DNA of 64,000 nucleotides from Craterostigma plantagineum (lineage: Eukaryota; Streptophyta; Magnoliopsida; Lamiales; Linderniaceae): assembly GCA_027422505.1 (NCBI GenBank), contig JAPQWV010000644.1, positions 1 to 64,000 of the forward strand, read 5' to 3'. A program made the translations under genes and the position numbers. The notes under the pieces were generated by a model, which did no database searches, had not been told where the DNA came from, and saw only the letters and a program-made list of their open reading frames with translations. This document shows, piece by piece, positions 12,322 to 24,439 of this stretch (positions are counted from its first letter, which is position 1; each line of letters opens with the position of its first letter).

Positions 12322-14305
12322 CTGAAGGTATTTTGCCTGAACCCTCCTCCTACGCACATGAAAGTTATATTATCATTGCTTGATGAAACTTAATTTTCTT
12401 ATATTCTTAACCCAAGTAAAAATATTACCCTATGTTCAATTCTCTGTATTGGGATGTTATATGTCTTGGAAGTTGGAAAAATTCTATATAAATGGCCCAA
12501 ATAAGGTCCTGAAAAAATCTACACACCAGAAAGGTTCGTTTAAAGTTTCCATATTTCCATCATTTATATGTAGTGATTTAATAGTTCGTTAGTAAGAAAG
12601 CTACTCCACATTATTGCGCCTTACCTTTTTACATAGATAGAGAGACGAGAGGGAGGGAGTGATCGATATGTCCATTTTCTCTTTTAACAACGAAAGTCTA
12701 ACCACATAATGGTCCCCCTATCTAATAATGTTAGTCTTAGTCTATAGGCATAAAATATTTATTTTTAGTGGAGTGGCGATGCTTTAAAAACAAATATGGT
12801 CGTCGTCATTCCATTTTAGTTATAATATAATAAACTTAACGTCGTCAAAACCTAATCTCTTCGATCCATATAGATATTATACTATAATTGAACAGTTGGA
12901 CCGATTACATCAAGCATTTGTCGTAGTCTTCGATTTCAATGATTAATAATAGATTATTATTAGCTTATTACATCTTTATCTTATACTATACTGCACCTAC
13001 AGGAAGCCGTCTTCGTTTTTTATATGCTTTTATAGGATTCCACTTTGTAATAGGAAGGACAAGCGTGTGCGTGTCCGAAGAGTTTAGCATCCGATGCTTT
13101 TATTATAAAGCTCGTTGAAAATTATGTGAGAATTAGCCTAGTACAGTACATCCACCACAAAAAAAAAATGGTCAATTTTAAAATAGAAAGAATGGGTGCC
13201 GACAGGGTTTGATTGCGTTACAAGCTAACATTATTTATCAGATCTTATCTTGTATCTACCCCATTCAAAAGCTTTACAGCTCTAACTTTTGAATTAGCAA
13301 ACCACTTGAATTTACGTGTTTTTACCCCATTGTGAGTGCTTGCTAGTAATACTTTTTACGTTCAATGGTTGGTAAAGCTTTATTTGATTGCTTAGGTTAG
13401 TAAAATTAACGTCAAACCCCACCACTATGCTATGGTGTGGAAATAGAAAAAAAAGTGGCTGGTTGTTGGCATTATTGACTTTATGTTGTGGGGACCCCCT
13501 CTCTCTCTCTCTCCCTTGTACGGCTACGAGCTTCAGAAGCCATAGATATAGCCTTGAGTTGAAGATAGTTTCGTATCAATCAACACATCGCCGTCTCTGA
13601 GAAAATACAAGGAAACGTTGTTCTTTGTTGTTGTGACGTTTTTACAATGTAAGATGTCCCAATCACGTCATCAATGAACATCATCAACTAACTAACTCCT
13701 ACGCTACGCTACGCTAGCTTCGTCTGATAGATATTTCCAATAATTAATTCCTATGATTTCAAAAATCATTCCTTCAATTATGATCTCCTCTTATAGACTA
13801 ATGGTGTCAAATTAGACTTCGATTTCTTTGTGTTAATTTTTTAAGCCAATTCCTCTGCATTGCATGCCTATGTTTCATGTCTGTGTTTGCCTGCCTTTTT
13901 TCATTCCCTTATGGGGAAACATATAGACACGTGATTACTTCATTCATTTATATTGTTATCTATATAAATTTCTCTTACAGTTGCAGGATCTGACAACCCT
14001 TTTGTTAAAAAAGAAAAAGAGAATTAAAATAGGAAAAATTAAAACAACCTGACTTTTCTCAAAATATGCAAACTCATGAAACTAGGACAAGAGTCAATTA
14101 ATACAATGCAGTGTGTGAATTTCTGTGTTGCCCATTTAGTTAGACTATTCTCCGAGTGCGTGTATCAGAACGAAAGATAAGATTGAGAGTAAATCAATAA
14201 TGATAATAATTAATAATAATATTGATGACGAGTACGCTTTCTATAGGTTTTCTCCATGTAATGGACAGGCCCCACAAATAAACAGGTGGCATACTTCCAT
14301 TCAGC

Positions 14306-14310
<5 letters not shown>

Positions 14311-14342
<32 letters not shown>

Positions 14343-14395
14343 CTCTTCCTCTCTCTCCTCTCTCCCCCCCCACACACACACATACACACACATAT
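14311..14395. repeat. (CT)n/(CA)n compound microsatellite
   Basis: A long pyrimidine tract of TC repeats, interrupted by TTCC and CCCC, passes into a CACACA tract. It would be a useful polymorphic marker. Confidence 0.9.
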
Positions 14396-15096
14396 ACGCT
14401 ACTGATTTTTCATGTATTGATATTATATACGATGTAGAAGAATAACCATTTTCACTTTCCAACCATGCCTTGGCTTTTCATCTTTGTGAGTTACGTAAGG
14501 TCTATGAATAATGGCTGCCCCACGCCTTCTTATTCAATCGTTTCCATTTTAATAAGTGGGGCAGTTTATATTTCTTTTCTTTCGGTCGTTTTAGAATAGG
14601 AGAATTAGATACCCTTCCAATAGAGCGATCAAAGCTTTACTTTTTTTTTGTCCTTCCTTCATCTTTAATATGTGAAACTTCTTCCTTTTTTACTTCCCAG
14701 TTCTACTTTTTTGTTTGCGTGGGTTTTGGTGTCTGTAAAATACCTGTCAGAGAAAGCAGAGCATCCCTTGAGGTATAGTCGCAGCTTTCACAGTTTTTTC
14801 CTTGATTTTTAAGTGATTCTTGGGATTAGATGTTTTCGTCTTGCTAGAATTGTATTTTCATTTTTTCCCACCTTGGCTATTAGAGATTGTTGAGTTTTTG
14901 CTTCTGGCAATTGTTTTTTTTTTGTCAGTAGAAGATTAAACTGCGATTACCATGAAACTAATGCTGTAAGAGAAGCAAAGAGGAATGTGGATTCTTTCAC
15001 AAACAGAGAGTGGCGCAAAAATTAAGTCCTTTTTCCGAGCTTATAAGGAAGAACAACTTGGATCAGATTTCTGGTAATTATTTTTTTTCTCCCTTT

Positions 15097-15117
15097 GGGG
15101 GGGGGGGGGGGGGGGGG
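15097..15117 (+). repeat. Homopolymer run of 21 G
   Basis: An uninterrupted G run preceded by CCCTTT. It is upstream of the TRM-like gene start and could form a G-quadruplex; its length is likely unreliable in sequencing. Confidence 0.85.
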
Positions 15118-15394
15118 TCAGATTGTAACTTCAATGATAGAAATAGTAAAAAGGGTTGCTTGATTTCTCCGTTCTATTTTTCTTCAGTATGTCTTGCTCC
15201 TTTCCTTGCATCAACAGTAAACTCTTTCTCTAAATCTTTTAAAATTTCTTGACCTTTTCCCCCTTTTGGCCTTTCCATGCTTGTGATATCCATGTTGAAG
15301 TGCATTAGATACTCTGATAACACTTTCATTATAATTGCATAACAGGTGACAGCTTAAAGCATTGGAGCTCTAAGAAAACAAAAAATATATATTA

Positions 15395-18158
15395 TGGCGA
15401 AGAAATCGCAAAGACGCCGTTCAAGGAACAAAGATCAGCACGGTTGTATATCAGGCTTAATCGGTATATTCGATTTCAGACAAGGACGATCCACTAGAAA
15501 GTTGCTCGCAGACGATAGGCATGCCAATAAGCAAGTTCAAGGTTAGAAAAATCCCTACACAATACCTTAACGCAGCAAACTTACATAAGCCTTCAATGGC
15601 TTTTAAGATCCTTAATGGTGTCTACTTTTATGCAGTTTCTCGCGGAAAATCGAATATACAAAAAGTTATATCAAGCGACGCTGAAAATTATGACACGGTC
15701 GAGGTAATTTTATGGCTTATCCTATATGGTTTGTGTGTGATTGATTTCCTTTCATCTTATGAACATTTTGAAAGTGTTTGTAACTTCTCAGAATGCCAAA
15801 ACAAGTGTTAAGAAACTCATGGAAGAGGAGATGATAAACGAAAAAGGCTCCAAAGACCCGATAAGCAATTCGAAGCAAGGAAACTGTTCGAAGAAAAATA
15901 AAGATAGGGGCAAGAATAGATCTCATGATATGACTCATTGCATGGATATTATCTCTGAGTTAGATGCTGGAATGAACAAACACACTCATCGAATGTTCTT
16001 CACCTTGAAAAACTGATGGAAGAATGGGCCCAATTTGAGCTCAGCGATCTCAGCACACACGTTAACGAGAACTTAATCGCCTCAGTTAGACGTTTCTTGG
16101 AACAGAGGATGAGCAAAAGCAATTTTGGAGAAGAAAGCAAAGAGTTAATGGATGCAATGGAAATGTTGGGCTCGAATAAAGGGTTGTTATCGAAACTGTT
16201 ACAAGAGTCGACAAGCTTAAAGTCTGATGAGAATGGTAGACGCCAAAATATCTTTAGAAGGAGAAGAAGCAAATCTCTTGGAAGCTTTCCTTCGGAATCG
16301 GCTAAAGATCATGATAATCAATCTCCAAATCGAATAGTCGTATTGAAACATAGACCAGCAGAATCAGACATATCTGAAGTCGATCGATTGTCCAATGTGG
16401 ACAGCAAGGTAATTATTACAAGACATGCTTCGCAGTTTTCCTTCACTGAGATTAAGAGAAGGTTGAGGCATGCAATGGGGAAAGATTCATCATCTTCAGG
16501 GAAAAAAAGCGCAAATCAAACCGAGAGAGCAAATCTTGGGTGGAGATCGCCTAATAGGAACCATTTCTATACAGAAAGGTTTACGCTATCTTCTCCAATG
16601 TCCAGTAAGAGGCATCCAGACGAAAAGGGTTCTGCATCTCTTGAGGTTACGAAACATCTCTCTGAGATGCTTAAGAACGGAGATGAAAGTGGAGATGTTC
16701 AATTGCCAAAACCGTTAAGAACGATTATCTCTCTTCCAGTTATAGCAGTTCTCCTTGCTGCAGCCCGAGAAATAAGGTTGAAGATGTTTCTTCGAATGCT
16801 CATATGAGAGATGTGCTTACGAACTGTTTGAGTTCGAATGTACATGTAAATGATGTCAGTAGTTCAAGTCCGAGTAGGGAAGATTCGGACAGTAAGCAAA
16901 GAATGGCCGATGATCAAGATTGTCTCTTAGGAGCTCAATCGTCTGAAGCTGAAGGTATCACAATTCATGAAGGTAGCAGTTTCTAGTAAACTTATTGTGC
17001 CGATTTCTCTGTTCTTTCTAAGAAATGTATCCTTACTTACAGCTGATAGCTCATCTTCAGTTGTTGCGAAGATTGAAGACGCAATAGAAGCCAATTCTCA
17101 GGAAGATGAAAATTTCGTCAGCATTTCTCGTGAATGGTCCATTTGTTCCATGGCTGGCGATCTCTGGAACGAAGACTCGAACATAGAAGCTGCTACAAAT
17201 TGTTCAGAAGAGTCTTTCTCCATGCCTGGTAAACAGTTCTTCTATACGATGCTCCATAATGATTGTGTGATGATGAAGTTGCTTTCTCCTCATTTCTTGT
17301 TGAAATTCTTGCAGGATTTATCAGAGGGAGACCAATACCTATCTTCTCCAGCTACTTCCCAGTCAATCGAAAAGAGCGATCGTCCAGCCCCATTTCGATC
17401 CTCGAGCCATTATTCACAGACGACGAAATAAGCCCTCACAGCAGAATCCCCTCACCAGGTTACTTTTCACAAAAAAGTTCGAATTTTTCATTTTCGAACT
17501 TTCTTTCCCAGGACTTACTTTCTTCCTATCGTTTCTGCAAAATTCAGTCAAAAGAGTCATCGAACCAATACACATCCATTTCGACGAGCAATATCAACCC
17601 ATCGATCAAGCCATCTGCAATAGAATCTCCCCCGAGGAAGAGGAATCTGCCTTCGAATATGTTGAAGCTGTGTTGCTAGGCTCTGGCCTTGACTGGGACC
17701 AATTTTCGCTAAGATGGCTCTCACATCAAGAAATTCTCGACCCTTCATTATTCGACGAAGTGGAGTTATTCTCCAGCCGATCCCACCATGATCAGAAGAT
17801 CCTCTTCGACTGTGCAAACGAAGCATTAGAAGAGATTTGTCAGATATGCTTCAGATTCTTACCAGGGATTATTCCATGCCTGAAATATACAAACCAACGG
17901 ACCCCACGAAACATGGATCTCATCAGCTATGTGTGGGATAGAGTCGAGACAACGCTGACTTCAAATCCACAGCATCTCTCTCTTGACCAGCACGTTAGGA
18001 GAGACTTGAAAGGGTCAGGAAAATGGATGGAGCTTCGTTCATATGCTGAGCTCATTGGTGAGAAAACAGAGGAGGTCATTTTTGATGAATTGGTGGAGGA
18101 CGTCGTTCTTAGCTTTAAAGACTACGATTGCTCACTGTTCGACAAGTCAGAGTTATAA
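15395..18158 (+). CDS. TRM-like protein with DUF3741 and DUF4378 motifs
   Basis: Member of the plant TON1-recruiting-motif/LONGIFOLIA-related group, some of whose members bind the TON1-TRM-PP2A complex and influence microtubule arrays and cell shape. Exon 1 (15395 to about 15540) gives MAKKSQRRRSRNKDQHGC followed by ISGLIGIFDFRQGRSTRKLL, the conserved N-terminal motif. The middle (about 15640-16800) carries KLMEEWAQFELSDL and the DUF3741-like SFTEIKRRLRHAMG, then ISLP and SSNAHMRDVL segments. The C-terminal DUF4378-type region (about 17590-18158) includes SAFEYVEAVLLGSGLDWDQF and a closing RRDLKGSGKWMEL and VFDELVEDVV-like helix. Stop at 18156-18158. Single-base frame breaks are visible near 16000, 16740 and 17640-17680, so the ORF appears in pieces. 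Introns lie at least after 15540 and near 15700-15790 and 17230-17315. Specific TRM number not assignable. Confidence 0.75.
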
Positions 18159-18647
18159 CTTTGACTGTCCTCAAGGCTGATACTAGCTGTGCGTCCGTCC
18201 CCTAACTGCTGAATTAGGCCAATACTACCTTTGTCTTCGAAGAAAGCTAGTAAATTGCTAGGGGTAACATACTCTTGAGTTATGAATAAAAGATCCATGT
18301 GCCTGAGAAAAACAAAAAGCATATGGGGAATTGCTGCTCTTCAAGGGAAGGGCATTGTGGTATATAGTTAGTAGTGTGCGTGTGTTCTCCATGATATCTG
18401 AGCTCTTCATGGGAAGGGCTTTGGAGTGTTTAATTTTGTATATGTTTCTTGGAATTCAAGGTTTAGTTTCTTGTCTGAACATAAGTGCTTTGCCTTGTAA
18501 AGACTGTATTCTAACTTGAGAGTTTGAGACTCCTTTCCTATGCAATTTCTAAGTTCTGAATCTCAGATGCAAAGCCAAAACTAGTGAGAGTACCTCGACA
18601 AAAGTTTCCTACGAATCGACGGAGACAATTCTTCCCCGAGGCAACGA

Positions 18648-19438
18648 TTATTTCTGTTTCTTTTTCGCAGTCGTGGATGAACTCGAATCCAAAGGCTTCC
18701 TCTTGGCAAAAGCTTTTGCTTTACTCTCCTCTTCACCATCTTCTTCTTCACTATCATCGCCAGCTTTTGCAGCATCTTTTGCAGATGGCTTTAGCTCTTC
18801 ATCTCTCATTGCGTTTCTTTTCTTGTTAGCATTCAAAGAGGAGAGCAACTCCTCTCGAGAGGGTTGTTTGGCTGGGTGGGTTTATACTCCTTCGGAACAA
18901 TAGCACCAATGCCAAGCCTGAACATAGTTATAATCACCATAAGAACAATAAAAAACCGATCTTACACAATTGTAATAGAACAGACAATCGAAGATGCAAA
19001 GTCCAAACTTCCTCACCTAGCGGGGCGACCTTCAAGATCGGTTGGAGTTGATTTATTGTTGACGGAGGACTTACTCATGTTATTAACCCATTGTTCAGCC
19101 TGTAAATAACAAGATTTTCCAGACAATTGTTGTTTTTGTACAAGAAAAAAGCTGTCAATGACCTCCGTAAGCATCCTCAAAATTTTCTCCATTCAAATTC
19201 CTCATGGACACGATGATAAAACACGATACTCGCAGGCACAACGAAGGAAAATAGATTTTCTTTAAGGTGAATTCCCAGAAATAGCAAATTCTTCTTCACC
19301 AGCAATCAATTTCGAGAAATAAGAGCTAAAAAGTCGAAACGGTGAAGATGATTACATTACCATGTGAAATGCCTTGTTCAACTTCACCAGCTGAGGCTGC
19401 ACTTTCTTCTTTTGGTCCTCTTGCGAAGTGGTCGCCAT
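18648..19438 (-). CDS. Small DUF3245/TRIR-like nuclear protein
   Basis: Three exons on the minus strand: 19438-19362 (MATTSQEDQKKKVQPQLVKL), 19100-19017 (AEQWVNNMSKSS...LEGRPA) and 18917-18648 (LGIGAIVPKEYK to AKKKQK). The arrangement of LGxGAxVP, a charged middle, an acidic EEEDGEEES block, AFAKRKPL and a basic end resembles DUF3245, the family of the human telomerase-RNA-interacting RNase TRIR (C19orf43). Splice sites are GT-AG with compatible phases. A one-base change near 18860 breaks the last exon. Size (about 140 residues) fits the family. Function in plants is not known to me; RNA-related activity is only inferred from the animal protein. Confidence 0.7.
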
Positions 19439-20430
19439 AATCAAACCTAACCAAATGGGTGATTGTAATAAGATCGTGGATGCATCGAACTAATGGAGGA
19501 AAGCAAACACACCCTCCATAATTTCTTAATAACAAAACAAACACATAAAACCTACACTGGAAAATCGATTCAATGGCTTAGCTGAAGGTTAACACCTGGA
19601 TAAATCACGGCGCAGTCTCTACAGACTCACTGAGCGCAGGAAATTGCGTATAATGATAGAAATTAGAAAGTTGAATTGAGCTGAAGTCGTTGAATTGAGC
19701 AAATCCCAAAACCCTACTCTATGAATGAGGTCCTAAACAATCATACGGCTAATAACAAATTAGTCCTTAACCTTTTGGTCAGTTACAAATCGCTACGAGA
19801 TTATGCTAGTGATTATTCCTTCTTTCTTTAGAAATAGATTTAATAAATATACACGTGGTTGATAAGAGAGATTCTAAGACTACAGGGGTAAATATGCAAA
19901 TATCGCACCTATAAATAAATCGTCTGTTTAACATAGAAGCTAGGGTTTTGGTTGGGCTATTTAAAAAATAAGATTACTTTTGGTTTCTTTTTAAAAAAAG
20001 GAAACTTGACCGAGTCAATTAAAAAAAGAGGAACATGATTCCTTAATTAACTAAACCCCTAATTAAGGGCCTAATTAATACCTAAATAAAAAAAAAGAAA
20101 TATATATATATAAATAAAAAAAAAGGAAACGCACCAACCTCATTGATTAATGCACCCACGAGCACCAAAACGAGATCTTGAAGGAAAAAACGAGCTGAAG
20201 CATCCGCCGAAAATCGAAACACCCAAGCTCCAAGAAACCCAATTTCGTTCTTGAACGCATATACAGTAAGTTCCGTTCATTTTAACGCCAGTTACAAGTA
20301 TATATTATCGGGCATTGTAATTTCCGTTCATGTTAAGACATTTACATTTCGAGCATCGGGTATTAGATTTCGAAGGTTTGGGTAGTTATGGGTAGCATTT
20401 TAACCTTAGATCTGTGCGAATTTGCAGAAA
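19439..20430. other. Intergenic region left of the MULE
   Basis: It holds the promoter and 5' UTR of the minus-strand DUF3245 gene (to about 19720) and, near 20130-20270, a stretch that looks like the leader of the MULE transposase gene. No terminal inverted repeat could be identified, so the left border of the element is open. Confidence 0.4.
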
Positions 20431-20443
20431 ATTTCGTTTTCCG

Positions 20444-20995
20444 ATTATTCGAGTCTGTTATTCGAGTTTAATTGACTCGAAAAGTCACTCGAATAAGTTG
20501 TTTTGGCCATATAACAATTCGGACATCAACTCGGATAAACTCGGAAACTTTACTCGATTAATACTATTGTTTATGAAATTTTACACTTACATATTATTCG
20601 ATATTACAATACTCGGATAAATTATTCGAGTTAAACGTAAACTCGATTGACTTACTCGAATAATTTTTGTTTCCGAATATTTTATTTACTCGAATAACTT
20701 TTGTATGCAATAAAAGTTGATTTATTCCATTTATTTCTTCGATAACCACTTATCGAGTTAAATGTAAACTCGAATGACTTACCCGAATAATTTTGTTTCC
20801 GAATATTTTATTTACTCGAATAATTCTTTTGCAATAAAAGTTGATTTATTCCATTTATTTCTTCGATAACAACTTATCGAGTGTCTTCAAAATCTTATAC
20901 TCGAAGAATCTATTCGAGTTGTTTTACTACTCGAATAGTTACTCGATTAATTTCTATTTTTCGAATATTGTAATTATTCGAGTAATGCATATTGC
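20444..20995. repeat. Left ATTCGAGT/ACTCGAAT motif cluster with an imperfect tandem repeat
   Basis: About a dozen copies of CTCGAAT or its complement ATTCGAG, often as TTACTCGAATAA, in both orientations, plus variants such as ACTCGGATAA and CCCGAATAA. Within it, 20641-20767 and 20768-20881 are imperfect direct repeats of about 115-127 bp. The cluster ends just before the transposase start. It looks like a binding-site array. That role is inferred. Confidence 0.75.
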
Positions 20996-21049
20996 AATTA
21001 AAATTTATTAACAATGATTTGTTTCATATGCAGGTATGCCGACCGCATC

Positions 21050-23303
21050 ATGATTGATTACGATGGAGAATGGATAATTGGGAATGATAATAAATGGACA
21101 TGGGTTCCACGGATGGAACAAATATGAAGCCCATTGGGTTTCGATGTCGATTGTTGTTTGCTGGACGATCTGCGGAACGAAATATACGAGACTATTGGCG
21201 TAAGCGGGAGGCCGGAGTTAAAGCTAAGTTATCAGCCATCTATGAGAGGTATGGAAGGGTGTGCTCCGTTGTATATAAAGAATGATCGAGAGTTGAAGGG
21301 TTATATATACTTAGGGGGTCCAATGGATAGACCGATTCTCCGTGTGGAGATTGGTCTCCCTACGACCCTCCACCGTCAAAACTCTCGCGGATGATGAAGT
21401 TGGTCCCGTTCCATTGAGGTTCGTTAGCGATGGAGGTGGTTACATCGATGATTATTTTGACCGTATCATCGACTTTGGCGGATGCGAAGATGTGATTATG
21501 GGGGTGAAGGTCACAATGAGGCGAACGACCGTGATGAGAATGTTGCATCACGGCAGAACGTGCACGTCAATTTTGATGGCGTAGACGGAGAAAATGCGGA
21601 CGGGAATGATGAGGAGGAGGAGGAAGAGAAAAATGCAACTATTCCTAGCGATCGGTATTCTTTTACCAACGGTTCCACCATGAAGGTCGGTGATGAATTC
21701 GAGGATAAGAAGGCCGTCAAGAATAGGATCCAAGAGTTGCTATAGAGGCATGCTTCGAGGTCAAGATTATAAAATCTTCCCGATCGTACTATGGCGTGAG
21801 ATGCAAAGAGGATGGATGTACTTGGAGGATATGGACGGCGAAGATTAAGGATACATCCGTATTCTCGATTCGTACGTATTGCAACACACATACGTGCGAC
21901 CTTGCAAATCGGAACGCAAGACTCACTCAAGCATCGTCAACCTCCGTGAGTGATATGCTGCTTGAATCTTTTCAGGGTTCAACAAGTACACCGGCCCTAA
22001 ACTCATTCAAACAATGATGAGAAATCGTGGGATTGAAGTTTCGTACTTCAAAGCATGGAAAGGAGGCATTTTAGCACAAAATGCAATGAAGGGTGACCCC
22101 GATGAGAGTTACAAGCTGTTGCCGTCGTACCTGTCGACGTTGAGAAGAGTGAATCCGGGAACCATAGCAAGTGTATTTCTGGACGACGAGCGGAGATTTA
22201 AGCACGCATTCCTATCCCTTGGTGCTTGTATTGCGGGGATACCGTCACATGAGGAAGGTTGTTTGCATAGACGGTACTTGGTTGAAAGGAAAGTATGGGG
22301 GTACGTTGCTCATTGCATCAGCGGAGGATGGCGACCGCCATCAGTTTCCTTTAGCTTGGGGCATAATCGACAATAACGAGTGCATAGAAGCTTGGTCGTG
22401 GTTCTTGAACGAGCTCTTGCAAGTCGTGCCCAACGAGGACGATCTTGTCATCGTATCCGACAGATCTCCTTCTATCAAAGCCGCCGTTGCAGCCGTCTAC
22501 GGTCGCGTGCGCACCACGGTCATTGTATTTGGCACCTGTCACAAAATATGAAAAGCAGGTGTAAGAAGCAGGGTGCGACCGAGACGTTCATACACATTGC
22601 TAAAATATACAAGCAATGCGACTTTGATTCACAATATGGTGATTTTGAGAAAAGGTTTCCCACCGCATACGCGTATTTGCAACAGACTGATACTAAGGAA
22701 CGATGGAGTCGAGCCTATTCTCCGACGTCTCGCTATAACATCATGACTACGAACGGGGTGGAATCGATTAATGCAAGACTCCGCGAAGAAAGAAAGCTAC
22801 CGATCATTGCGCTTCTGGAATCGATACAGAGGCTGACGGCGGATTGGTTTGCTAGATACAGACAGCAATCTGGACAAGCAACCACGCGGTTTACCCCGAC
22901 GGTGGAAATGAAGCTCCGTGAGAGGTATGAGCTAAGTCAAGGGTATGAAGTACATGAAATCGCTCCGCATGAGTACGATGTCCGATCTCCGGGGGGTCGT
23001 GCCATTGTTAACTTGCGGTCGAAGACTTGTACGTGCCGCCAATTCGACATCGACAGGATTCCTTGTCCACATGCAATCGCGGGGAGTCTACGAGCGAACA
23101 TGAGTTTCTACCCGTTGTGTTCGGAATATTATTCTGTCCTAACGTGGCAGTCTGCTTATCACGGACGAGTTTCGCGGGTTCCGGATCAAGCCGAGTGGGA
23201 TACCTCGGATCAATTGGTGTTGCCGCCTCCGTTCGTAGCAAGGCGTGGTCGGAGAAAAGAAAGGAGGTTTCCGTCCGTCGGTGAGTTTGGTCGTAGACAT
23301 TAA
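21050..23303 (+). CDS. MULE (MuDR-type) transposase, frame-broken
   Basis: DDE transposase of the Mutator superfamily. Reading through several frame changes: an N-terminal region (about 21050-21600), a MuDR-type DNA-binding region (about 21660-21910; FTNGSTMKVGDEFEDKKAVK, GVRCKEDGCTWRI), the MULE catalytic domain (about 22100-22780) and a SWIM zinc finger (about 23020-23075; CTCRQFDIDRIPCPHA). Presumed catalytic acids are D in CIDGTWLKG, D in IVSDRS and E in TTNGVESINA; all are present. The C-terminus is basic (RRGRRKERR) and ends at TAA 23301-23303. The 307-codon frame from 22380 is the longest intact part. Frame changes are near 21110, 21380, 21745, 22250 and 22510. The start at 21050 is the first ATG in frame after a plausible acceptor (GCAG before 21034). 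An acidic run (EEEEEEK, about 21610-21630) lies between the first two regions. Confidence 0.85.
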
Positions 23304-23419
23304 TTAAGTAAATCTTGATGTATGAGTTTGATTACGAGGTTGTATGAGTTTGATGTATGAGGTTGTATGAGATTGATGGATTATTGTGAGTTTGGCTTGA
23401 TTGTAGCTTATATCACTGT

Positions 23420-24320
23420 TATTCGAGTAAGATGCACAACTCGAATATTATTAGAATAGGTCACCCGAATAATGTAACAACAAAAAGTCGAAAACGAAAA
23501 CCTGAAATTATTCGAGTAAACGAATAACTCGAATAATTTACAAAAAAACCGAATACCGTACTCGAATAATATCTTGTAATTCGACGTGTTCTTTTCAGAA
23601 TTTTTGAACTTTAGTTATCTCGATACATAGATGTATAATATCAATATTTCGATGTTTTAGGGCATTCATGATGTTAATAAGTCGCTTTATGAAGATTAAC
23701 AATGTTTAATAAAGTCGTTGCATGACATACAATGAAATACATTGGTAGATAGGACTTTAGTATATACATTCCCATCAACAATATATATAACATGTATCGA
23801 AATATCAACTTGATTTTCTTTTTTTTCAAGAATCTCTATAATATCTTACTACTTAGAAAGAAAATGTTATTTAACATGAAATGATATTTAACATGAAATG
23901 TTTTCATGTTACTTAACATTTCATGCTCATGATATAAAACAACATTTTCGATTTTAAAATTATTCGAGTTATGTATTATACTCGAATACTCTCGAATACG
24001 CAACTCGATAAAAGTAGCATTATTCGAACAAGCTCCTTCACTCGAATAACAGTGAAGGTCGACAGAAGCAACTTATGCAGTGAAGTTTATTCGAGTGCTA
24101 TATGATACTCGGATTGAGCTCGAATAGCTTACTCGTTTAATTCCCATTATTCGAACAAGATCTTTGACTCGGATAACAGTGAAGTCCGATAAAAAATCAA
24201 CTGATCCAGTGAAGCTTATTCGGGTGCTATGAGTTACTCGAATTAGGCTCGATTAGAATACTCGAATAATTACCATTATTCGAACAAGCTCTTTCACTCG
24301 AATAACAGTGAAAATTTGGG
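23420..24320. repeat. Right ATTCGAGT/ACTCGAAT motif cluster with about 130-bp tandem repeats
   Basis: This lies between the two convergent genes and has at least ten exact ATTCGAG/CTCGAAT copies. From about 24009 to 24313 a unit of about 130 bp, starting at ATTATTCGAACAAG and containing CTCGAATAACAGTGAAG, is repeated a little more than two times. The motif is the same as in the left cluster, 3 kb away. No coding sequence is visible. Confidence 0.75.
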
Positions 24321-24439
24321 AAAAAACAACACTGAACCTTGAACACTCTGAACAACCTCAACAGCAACTCAACCAACCATAACACAGAACAATTCCAATT
24401 CAAAAAATCTGTACAAATATATTAAAAATCTAAAACTGT

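Larger units (their letters stand above)
12322..15394. other. Intergenic region and probable long 5' leader of the TRM-like gene
   Basis: No coding gene seen. It contains CT-rich runs (about 13500-13515 and 14311-14370), a CA run (about 14370-14395) and a 21-base G run (15097-15117). The segment from about 14650 to 15394 is likely 5' UTR with an intron of the following gene, judging from polypyrimidine/AG boundaries such as the one before 15348. Confidence 0.4.

Noticed and set aside
12600..13380. Possible transposon borders in AT-rich DNA downstream of PRD3
   Set aside because: No inverted ends or target duplications could be paired.
20444..24320. CRISPR-like or centromeric satellite interpretation of the motif arrays
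   Set aside because: Spacing is irregular, orientation is mixed and the context is a plant DNA transposon. There is no regular spacer-repeat pattern.
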